Source of the DNA: Skeletonema tropicum
Lineage: Eukaryota > Bacillariophyta > Thalassiosirophyceae > Thalassiosirales > Thalassiosiraceae
Direction of reading: 5' to 3'
DNA: 64,000 nucleotides
Assembly (NCBI GenBank): GCA_037178625.1
Contig: CM074149.1
Span: 1,240,001-1,304,000, forward strand
Positions 55,493 through 64,000 of the stretch are shown here, piece by piece (within the stretch, counting starts at the first letter, position 1; each line of letters opens with the position of its first letter). The translations under genes and the position numbers were made by a program. Below the pieces are notes generated by a model. That model saw nothing but the letters and a program-made list of their open reading frames with translations, did not search any database and had not been told where the DNA came from.

Positions 55493-56422
55493 CTAATCCT
55501 CCACTTCAAACGTGTACGACGGTAAGACAAGAAAAGAAAGGACATTATTCATCACGATATCGTGAGGCAGAGCTTGATGGAGTGTAGAACCAGCCTCATT
55601 CACGTAGCGTTGATGCTCTGCTTGGTAGTGAATAATTTTGCGAAGAAGTGTTCTGATCCACCTTCGTATCACCTGGGCCTTTTCTCCCTCCTCGTCATCC
55701 TCGTCATCACCAAAGATGTTATAAGAACCTCCACTTGCATTGGGAAGAATCTGATTGATTGAATCAATTAGTTCTTTCATATCATTTCTCCAGTCGTCCA
55801 ATAATAAAGCATCGATAGTTTCATGTAGTTCTCCCTCCACAAGATCTACGCGCTTCAAATTATCACATCCCTTGAATATATCATCACCAGTAATCAAACC
55901 ATCTTTCAATGGGATGGTGATTCGTTCTAGAGAGCGGCAGCCCCAGAATGCGCTCCCTTCAATTCTTCTCAGTTGTCTACCAAACTTCGCGTCTGTCAGG
56001 GCGGTGCAACCACAGAATGCATACCCTTCAGCTATCTCGACGGATGGTAAGTTGATGGTCCTTAAAGTTGTGCACATATTGAATGCCCCTTCTTTAACTA
56101 TTTCCAGCTTGCCACATTCGACAGCCGTCAGGGCTGTACAACGATAAAATGCATCCCTTTCAACAATTGTGACGCAAGGCATGATGACTCGTCTCAAGCG
56201 AGGGCAGCACGAGAATGCCTCTTGTTCAATCTTTTCGACACCCTCGTGACAGATGACCTCAATGATATTATGACGCCCACTGAATGCCCTCGCCAGAATG
56301 ACGGTGACGTCTTCATGCACGATGACGATAGTAGGGGTTTCATCAAGAGGAATAACTTCACCCTCCTCGCCCCTGTAAATGTACCTCCTAATATTATTAT
56401 TATTAATGCCCTCGGCCGCCAT
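55493..56422 (-). CDS. LRR_5 (BspA-like) protein, intact copy
   Basis: Family alignment sets the start at 56422 (MAAEGINNNNIRRYIYRGEE), not at the upstream in-frame ATG at 56464. LRR_5 units: VEKIEQEAFSCCPRLRRVIM, LEIVKEGAFNMCTTLRTINL, FCGCTALTDAKFGRQLRRIE, AFWGCRSLERITIPLKDGLI. The C-terminal domain is that of the 18.7 kb type (IRRWIRTLLRKIIHYQAEHQ, LPHDIVMNNVLSFLVLPSYT) and ends FEVED. An Asp/Glu-rich insert (FGDDEDDEEGEK) sits before it. It forms a tandem pair with the decayed copy at 57.1 kb. No signal peptide; the ligand is unknown. Confidence 0.85.
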   Translation of the reverse strand: MAAEGINNNNIRRYIYRGEEGEVIPLDETPTIVIVHEDVTVILARAFSGRHNIIEVICHEGVEKIEQEAFSCCPRLRRVIMPCVTIVERDAFYRCTALTAVECGKLEIVKEGAFNMCTTLRTINLPSVEIAEGYAFCGCTALTDAKFGRQLRRIEGSAFWGCRSLERITIPLKDGLITGDDIFKGCDNLKRVDLVEGELHETIDALLLDDWRNDMKELIDSINQILPNASGGSYNIFGDDEDDEEGEKAQVIRRWIRTLLRKIIHYQAEHQRYVNEAGSTLHQALPHDIVMNNVLSFLVLPSYTFEVED

Positions 56423-57112
56423 CATGAGCACTGTCGCGAGGTGATGAATGCAGCAATAAAACAAGCAGATTTATTCACGCCCTGATTCAATCTGCGCTTC
56501 TTGGTAGCATGAGATCTCATTCGTTATCGTAGGTTATCGTGCTAAGTATCAAAGGGGGCCCAGAGCCCGTGCCCGTAGCCCCCGAGAAATCCCCCAAGAC
56601 AAGTGACGGATACCAGAGATGTCTCTTGTGCTCAAAGGTATCGATAAATATTCAGTTTGGATACTACTTATTGTCATCGTTCCGGTTCCAAATTCCAAGG
56701 GTTCCCGTGTTCCAAGCTACAGCAACCTACGTGATGATGTCCTCAGACCTAGAGTAGAGATGTTGGCCAACAAGCGGCAACAGGCCGCCTCCAAACAGAC
56801 CCTTGAAGCAGAAATCTCATATCATCATCTTTTGTACGATGTGCAAACTATGGAAGTAGGTACATAGTTGGCAATACATCACACCCGTGATCACACCCTA
56901 CGTATGCGGGGATATCATGCACAAAGCTGCTGATTGTTAAGCAGGATAAGAATCAATACCAACGTAAAATAGAATTGTTCTGCAACGCACGAATACTTAT
57001 AATTATATGTCCTATGCAATCACAACAAGATTGTGGCTGGGGCTGTCAAACATCTATTCCTATTCCTCCATTTCATCTTCATCGTCACCACCGTCTTCTT
57101 CATCTTACTAAT
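56423..57112. other. Intergenic
   Basis: Bases 56975-57112 are the 3' flank of the next LRR_5 copy, matching 55370-55500. The remainder shows nothing supported. Confidence 0.5.
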
Positions 57113-57715
57113 CCTCCACTTCAAACGTGTACAGCTCGAGAAAAGGAAGAACATTATTCATCACGATATTGTGAGGCAAAAAAGCAAGCTGGAGTGTAGT
57201 TGCAACCAGCCTCATTCAATAAGCGTTGATGCTCTACTTGGTAGTGAATAATTTTGCGAAGAACCGATCTCACCCACTCTCGTATCACCTGGGCCTTTTT
57301 CTCCAGCAGCATAAACAACGACCAAGGATGTTATAGTTCCCACCAAATGCATTGGGAAGAATCTGATTGATTGTGAATCAATTACTAGTTCGTTCATATC
57401 ATTCCTCCAGAGTCGTCCAATGGTAAAAGGCGCGGCGATAGTTTCGTGTAGTTCTCCCTCCACCAGATTTTGCGTGCTTCAAAAAATTATCACATCTCTT
57501 GAAATATATCATCACCAGTAAAATCAAATCATCTTTCACAATGGGATGGCGATTCGTTCTATAGAGCGGCAGTTGAGGAATATGCCCTTCCCTCAAATCT
57601 TTCTCAGCTTGCTACTCATCTTCACATCCGTCAGAGGTTTCACAGTGAGCTAATACATTCCCTTCAGCTATTTCGACGGATGGCAGATTGGTTGATGCTT
57701 GTTCGACTTTTTTTT
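57113..57715 (-). pseudogene. LRR_5 family, heavily decayed copy
   Basis: DNA similarity to the 55.5 kb gene is plain along the whole stretch (CATTATTCATCACGATAT, TGGGAAGAATCTGATTGATT, GTTTCGTGTAGTTCTCCCTC, CGACGGATGGCAGATTG), but many one- to three-base indels and stops break every frame. The first ~100 codons are absent. The 3' flank is shared with the intact copy. Confidence 0.85.
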
Positions 57716-58637
57716 CCAATCGTCTGGGTTATGAAAATGTCTACTTTTTTTTGCTCTTTGCATGTTTTGTTGTGCGTAAAAGGATGGTCTCTATTTTGAA
57801 TGGTGCATATTAATATTGTCAATTTTGGTTATTTTGGACGTATATTGGTGGAATTCTTTATGCAAAGCTGAATTTTTTGACCCTGCTGGTCTCTTTCTCT
57901 TGACCCATAATGATATTGGTGGCGGTGATGCCCAAACCACAATTGTTGTTGTTGTTGTTATTATTGCCACTACTTCTAGTAGTACTTTTACTAGTAAATG
58001 TAACAGTTGAGGTGGTATATTATATTCCTGTCCGTGCTTATATCCTCCCTTTCATCTCCAGAGATTTATGAAGGACAATCCTCAATAACGACGACACTTC
58101 TTCTCATCTTTTTCTTGTGTTGTGTTTGCAACTATGTACTGCAGAACGATAGTGCAAATCATCTACTCTTATGCGATACAACTACTTCCCAAACAAAGCA
58201 AGATATTGTACCATCTCAATTCAAATTCACATGTGTACTAATTCCGACCATCGCACCTACTGAGCAACAATTTTGTGAGTAAGAGCAAGACCAAATAATT
58301 TAGCCAAGCAAAGGTCGGCCCACTAACTCACCGCCCGATCGACACGACACCACACCACTCAATCAATCGATAATGACATAAAAGTTGGAGCAGGTAATTT
58401 CTCCCTGTCAGCTATATAGCGCGCAGCTCTCCTTCATTCGGCCACCAAATATTTCCAAGCAAGAAACACGAAGCGATATTATGGTGTAGAGACGGCCCCT
58501 CCTTGCCTGCGCCTCGGCTTTATTGAATAGCGAGCTCGCTCAAGCTCAAAGTAGTAGTAAGTCCTCCTCTGCTGCAGGAAGGGTGAATGACTACACAAGT
58601 GAAATAATAAGAAAAACGAAACTAACATAACATCATC
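57716..58637. promoter_or_regulatory. Upstream region of the peroxidase gene
   Basis: No supported gene; a hydrophobic 91-codon frame at 58007-58282 has no homology I recognise. A TATA-like CTATATAG lies at 58414-58421, about 220 bp before the ATG at 58638. Confidence 0.35.
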
Positions 58638-61600
58638 ATGGCGATAATACCACATCGCAATCGACAACGAGTAATGGCACTGTACATTTCACTCATTGTC
58701 GTGACAGTCGTGATTACTGCTGCTATAAATCATCATCATCATCGAACAACCACCACCGGTGGTGATGGTCGCTTTTTTGACGGTGGTGGCGGCGAGGAGG
58801 CCAGCAGTGATGATGATCAGCAGCAGTGGCGCGATAACAACTTTCAGAGGAGGCTGCCACTCCATCATTATCATCATCAACATGATGACGAATCATCATC
58901 GTTGCTGCTGCTGCAGGGCGATGATCACAACAATCATCTCACCAACTGAAACAACTGATTCCTATAGTTCTACTAAGACTGATAGTTATACGCGAAATAA
59001 TAATCCTGAAACGATCAAGCCTTGACAGCAGCAGCGGCGGTCATTCTGTCAGTCGTCATGACGACGAGGAGGATAAATTACAGCAGCGGCGACACTCACG
59101 CCAATTCTCAACAACACGGCGTCATCGGCATCGTTTATTAAATCATCATGATAGTCGAAAAAATAATAATGATGTCATCATCAAGGCAATCCAAGAGAAT
59201 CGAACTGAATTAGAGGAGATGCTTGGACATCCAATTTATTATTATCATCCGACCAAAAGTTCCAAGGGTGGTGGTGCACAGTAACAGTAACAAAGATGAT
59301 AGCGATAATAACGAGGCATCAAATAATAATAAGTGGTCTGCTGCTGGAGGTGATTCGTGGATGGCAGATGTTGTATCATCAACCAAAGTGGATCCGTGGA
59401 GAGGTGGAGGTGGAGGAGATGAGAATGATCATTCATCATCTTGGTCCAGTAGTGCTCCACGAACAAGAGATTCACATCCACATCCACATCCACAACATCC
59501 AACCGGATGGAATAACGACGGATGGAACACCCACCCACACTACCAACCCCATCTCCAAAATCTCCGTACCGACATCCTACACCTAATCAACGAAACACAA
59601 CGTGAACTACTTCCCAAATGTTTACGACTTGCCTTTCATGATTGTATAGGGGGGTGTGATGGATGTATTGATATGTCGGATAGTCTAAATCGTGGTTTGG
59701 AAGAGCCAATGGAATTACTATTTCCATTGGTTCAAAAGTATCGAGGGGAAGGTTTCTCACGTGCGGATGTTTGGGCGTATTGTGCTGTGGTTGCTACCGA
59801 CATGGCCGTGGTGGTAGTGGAAGAGAATGATAATCATCATCAACGACCAACACCTGAGTTGTTGGACTTGTTACACTTTGACATGCACTACATTGGACGT
59901 AACGATTGTGAGGATGCAAATGAAATGGGATTTGGTGGACCAACAATCGAAATGTATTCCAATCACATGACAACACATGAAATGATCCAATTCTTTGATG
60001 AACGATTTGGACTTACGTCCTATGAAATGGTGGTTTTAATGGGAGTACATTCCGCGGCTGTCGCGTCCCGACAAAACACGGGATTTGGTACTCTGGATAG
60101 AGAAGATGGGTGGGTTCCCAATGCCGAGGAGTACAAGTTGAGTAATGCGTATTATACCTCGATGTTATCGAGTGTTTGGGAGATACAAAAGGTGGAAAAT
60201 GATGATCCTATTCCGAATCGATATCAGTGGCAGTTTTTGGATGATGATGATCCAGATGATGGAGATGATGGGGTGCAAGAAGAAGAAGGTCCGATTATTA
60301 TGACTACTTCGGACATGTCACTCATTATTGATATGGAGGGGTTCATCATCACTGATGGTAGTGGTACCGAAGGTTTGGTAATGTGTCGAGCTAGTAAGGA
60401 GGCACAATTCAATGTGAATAATATTGACGATCATCCTACTACGGATGTACCGGTTTGTCCCATGGCAGAACAGACGAGGGGAATGGTAGAAGAACTTGAG
60501 CGGGACAATACACAATTCTTGTTTGCATTTGTATCCGTCTTGAATAAGATGATTACAAATGGATATGACATCGTGAATCCACCATCATCACCGGAGGTGG
60601 TGGCAAGTAGTAGTAGCAAAAGCGGCAAAGTTGTTAGCAGTGGCAGTGGTGGGAAAAGTAAGAAGAACAAGAGGGCATATTCGACACCGACTTGGATGCC
60701 GTCGTGGTGGGGTGCAGCAACAACAAAGACAAGTCAACCGGTTGCACCACCGACAATAGTGACAAGTCAACCGGTTGCATCACCGACACCGGTTGCTGAT
60801 CCAACTAGTGCCCCCATCAAGGTGGCTGAACCAACTAGCGCCCCCATCAAGGTGGCTGATCCAACTAGCGCCCCCAACAACAAGGTGGCTGACCCAACTA
60901 GCGCCCCCAATATGTTCCAACCCCCCAGTGGTGTGCCAAGTGCTGGACCCAGTGTTATGCCAAGCTCGCATCCTTCTGATATTCCTTCGGCAATGCCAAG
61001 TAAACTTCCTTCTGACGTTCCTTCATTCAATCCATCTGAATTTCCATCATCGCATCCTTCATTGATGCCATCTTTAACCCCCACGGCGCTACCATTCTAA
61101 TGCACCTTCCATGGGACCTTCTAGTGAACCCAGTTTGCACCCATCAATATCATCGAAACCAACGCAGGAATATTTGCCAAGTTCTTCTCCAACTATTAGC
61201 ATGAAACCGACTGCAACTCCCAGCATTGAACCGACTGCACTCAGCATTGAACCGACTACAATGCCCAGTACTGAACCGACAGCCAATCCTAGTTCCGCTC
61301 CATCCAAATTATTGACGGTGAGCCCGACTGGATCTCCTACAGAAGGAAATAGGGATAAGCCACCAACTCCGGTACCGACGTCGGGAGCGCCAGTAGAATT
61401 CTTGACGAGACGCCCAACTTGGTCACCTACAATCTCTCTATTTCCAACAAAGGCACCAACTACAAAACGTCCGACATGGGCTCCAACAATCTCTCTCTGG
61501 CCAACAAAGGCTCCAAATACTAGTCGACCAACGTTCCCACCAACCAATCTTCCTACGGATGCGCCAACCACAGCTAGCCCCACTCCTGCACCAACACCTC

Positions 61601-63982
61601 TTCCTACGGATGTGCCAACAACAGCTAGCCCCACTCCTGCACCAACCACAGTCAGTCCCACTCCTGCACCAACACCTCTTCCTACAGCTACACCAACCAC
61701 AGCTAGTCCCACTCCTGGACCAACACCTCTTCCTACGTCAGCCAGTCCAACTCCACGGCCTACAACAGCCATCCCAACGGAGGAACCTACAATTTCGAGA
61801 CCTCCCACTTCCTCGCCAATTGGGTCACCTTCTTCAAGTCCTACCCTATCATCAAAGCCAACTGAGGATGATAGGACAAAATCACCTACTCTGACACCAA
61901 CAACATACCCACCGACTGCTACCCCATCGATCAGCCAATTGCCCACAACAAGAAGATTCGATCAGCCACGTTTGAATCAACAAATGAATTTCTTTGGCCT
62001 GGAAGGTTGGAACAGTCAAGGGACGATCTTGTTTTCGCGCAATACCAAAAAATATATAGAATGGTTCTACAATCAATACGATGGACCCAAAGAAGGAATT
62101 CGTGGCCATGTATTTGCTGTAAGAGCTATCATTAGGAGTACCGGCGCGGTATTAGGTGAGCTGAGGAAAAAGATCTATTTTGGTGGTAGTCCCAAATATA
62201 TTTCTTACGATGAAAGTTCGACTGACGAGGATAGTGTCCTTTGGGAGGTGATGAGCAGTCCTTCCGAGCAACGTTTTGGAGAATTTCATTCTGCCTCAAA
62301 TGGGCTGCAGCGCCAACTTGATGAGAATGATGAAGAAGATGAGAGGAAGTTGCAAAGTCTGGAAGATCTATGCTTTGGAGAATTCGTTGGTGTACAATAC
62401 ACTATTGAAATTGCATATAGGTTGAGTGATCCCGATATCACTCTTGAAGAAATTGTTTTGGAGCCTTTCAGTACACGTGAATATAGAGATGATTACCTGG
62501 ATGTTTGGCTAAAAGGAGATGATCCTATCGGTGTATTCGATAGTGTGAAGTGTACTGGTGAACCAAGGATTTATACGGCAGCACCCACTGCGGCTCCAAC
62601 AGTTATCTCCTCGGCCACGCCCTCTGCGACTCCGTCGACGAGTATACCGCCGGTAAGTTGACATCACGACAATTGCATTATTCCATCGGAACAGATTGTT
62701 CTCAGAACTTTCTCTTTTTTGATTCTCACTCTTTTTCTTCTTGATCCGCGCATACTTAGTCACTCAAACCGACCGCAGCACCTGCTGTAGCGACTGGATC
62801 GCCAACTGCAGAGCCTACAATAGAGCCAACCGCATCACCGAATGCTGATGTGCCTACAATAGATCCCACCACATCACCAAATGCTGATGTGCCTACAATA
62901 GATCCCACCACATCACCAAATGCTGATGTGCCAACTGCAGAGCCTACAATAGAGCCAACTGTATCACCGAATGCGGAGCCGACAGATAGGCCAACGACGT
63001 CGCCAACAAATTCTCCAGTTGAAGCAACTAAGTCACCAACTGGATCTCCGACTCTTTCACCGACTCTGTCACCTACCCTTTCACCTACCCTCTCTCCAAC
63101 TCTGTCACCAACCACCTCGCCAACATTAGGTCCAACAGGCTCCTCTATTTCCCCCTCGACTTCTAGCGCTCCTTCTAAGTCAGCAGCACCCAGCGAATCA
63201 AGCCAGCCTAGTATATCAAGCGTACCTAGCAAATCAAGCGTACCAACCAAATCGAATCTTCCAACGACTAGTAGTGCTCCAAGCAAATCAAGTTCTCCAT
63301 CACTATCTTCTGTACCAAGCAAGAGCAGTGCTCCAACCAAAACGAGCTTTCCTACTGTGTCATCTGCACCATCGAAATCAAGTTCTCCATCACTATCTTC
63401 TGTCCCTAGCAAGAGCAGTGCTCCAACCAAAACGAGCTTTCCAACTTTGTCATCTGCACCATCGAAATCAAGTTCTCCATCATTATCTTCTGCACCAAGC
63501 AAGAGCAGCGCTCCAAGCCAATCAAGCTTTCCAACTTTGTCATCTCAACCATCGAAATCAAGTTCTCCATCGTTATCTACGGCACCCTCTAGATCATCTA
63601 GTCCATCACTACCAAGGCAGCCGTCAACTGCGCCGACTGTACACCCCTCCTCTGAGCCTTCATCCGAGCCAAGTGTAGACCCTTCCTCTGATCCGTCTAC
63701 TGACCCTTCATCTATACCAAGTCAAAAACCGTCGTCCAAGCCTTCTGATGTACCTTCACATAATCCTTCGGCCAAGCCAAGTCGAGAACCTTCATCTATG
63801 CCAAGTCAAAACCCATCGTTGTCGTCGGAGCCCTCTGTTGTGCCTCCTAATAATATAATCCTTTGAATGAGTCTTCATTACCAACCTCAACAACATCCCC
63901 TTTTGAAGCCCAACAATATATAGGACCCACTGCATCATCAATGAATTCAACACACGCTGAGAGACGAAGCGAAAACAATTGA
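58638..63982 (+). CDS. Secreted or membrane-anchored heme peroxidase with long mucin-like Pro/Ser/Thr stalk
   Basis: From 58638 a signal anchor (MALYISLIVVTVVITAAI) is followed by a His/Asp-rich region. The catalytic domain (about 59550-60250) is of the plant/fungal peroxidase superfamily: LRLAFHDCIGGCDGCI holds distal Arg and His, and MVVLMGVHSAAVA holds the proximal His. A KKNKRAYSTPTWMPSWWG linker leads to PTSAPIKVAD and PSxxPS repeats, then PTxxPT repeats. An unassigned globular domain follows (about 61960-62570: MNFFGLEGWNSQGTILFSRN, IEWFYNQYDGPKEGIRGHVF, FGEFVGVQYTIEIAYRLSDP). A 107-bp intron leads to a final long SSAPSKSS/PSxxPS stalk. Frames change near 58940, 59025, 59275, 61096 and 63860; the first four are +1. 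Likely a wall-attached peroxidase with a stalk; the substrate is unknown. If the breaks are real it is decayed. Confidence 0.75.
62653..62759 (+). other. Intron in the peroxidase gene
   Basis: GTAAGT donor after ACGAGTATACCGCCG and a pyrimidine-rich tract before CATACTTAG. Splicing joins STSIPP to SLKPTAAPAVATGSPTAEPT in phase 0, keeping the repeat style. Confidence 0.85.
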
Positions 63983-64000
63983 AGTACAGAGCAAAAGTTT

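Noticed and set aside
60767..61084. Minus-strand Gly-rich ORF
   Set aside because: Antisense shadow of the PTSAPIK and PSxxPS repeats.
61089..61946. Long minus-strand ORF rich in VGxxVGxxVG (285 codons)
   Set aside because: It is the antisense shadow of the PTxxPT repeat stalk of the peroxidase; the low-complexity pattern mirrors those codons.
62756..63502. Minus-strand ORF rich in Gly, Val, Asp and Leu (248 codons)
   Set aside because: Antisense shadow of the Ser/Pro repeat exon.
1..64000. tRNA, rRNA genes, CRISPR arrays, operons
   Set aside because: No cloverleaf with a TTCGA loop, no rRNA-like block and no regularly spaced repeats were found by eye. The genome is eukaryotic, so operon and CRISPR calls do not apply.

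Overview
The window looks like nuclear DNA of a centric, probably chitin-making diatom of the Thalassiosirales type. Several things point that way. Two plastid enzymes carry the diatom type of bipartite presequence, a signal peptide followed by an Ala-Phe cleavage motif. One surface protein carries a chitin-binding type 2 domain and a GPI-like tail. Secreted proteins are rich in PTxxPT and PSxxPS repeats. Leucine-rich and ankyrin families are expanded, and the few introns visible are short (about 100-200 bp, GT-AG). The species call is inference from gene content only.

Layout. 0-5 kb: a GPI-anchored chitin-binding-like surface protein (+), converging on a plastid-targeted uroporphyrinogen-III methyltransferase (-). 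5-10 kb: gene-free, with a decayed tandem array of about 250-bp units. 10.9-12.5 kb: an ankyrin gene with a one-base frame break. 12.6-30 kb: gene-poor DNA with weakly supported genes, fragments of the LRR_5 (BspA-like) family, a 1.8 kb inverted-repeat element and a short MITE with 8-bp target duplications. 30-34 kb: an RNI-type LRR protein and a PAO/TIC55-like Rieske oxygenase. 34-41 kb: two LRR_5 genes in a repeat-rich setting. 41-49 kb: tryptophanyl-tRNA synthetase, a truncated duplicate of its 5' half, and a 1.26 kb element with about 220-bp inverted ends sitting inside that duplicated segment. 49-58 kb: two related small secreted two-exon genes with shared promoter modules, a second ankyrin gene with an 11-bp deletion, and two more LRR_5 copies. 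58.6-64 kb: a very long secreted heme peroxidase with a mucin-like Pro/Ser/Thr stalk.

The genes do not form one pathway. SUMT (siroheme branch) and the Rieske oxygenase (chlorophyll breakdown or plastid redox) both act on tetrapyrrole metabolism, while the surface protein and the peroxidase probably work at the cell wall. What stands out is local genome turnover: about 100-bp exon shards copied into intergenic DNA, duplicated promoters, tandem LRR_5 copies at all stages of decay, and nested insertions.

Frame breaks are frequent. SUMT, TrpRS, the peroxidase (five breaks), both ankyrin genes, both small secreted genes and the 27 kb ORF pair each need at least one frame change to read through. 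Some of these are surely sequencing or assembly indels and some are real decay. I keep these genes as single loci and state each break.
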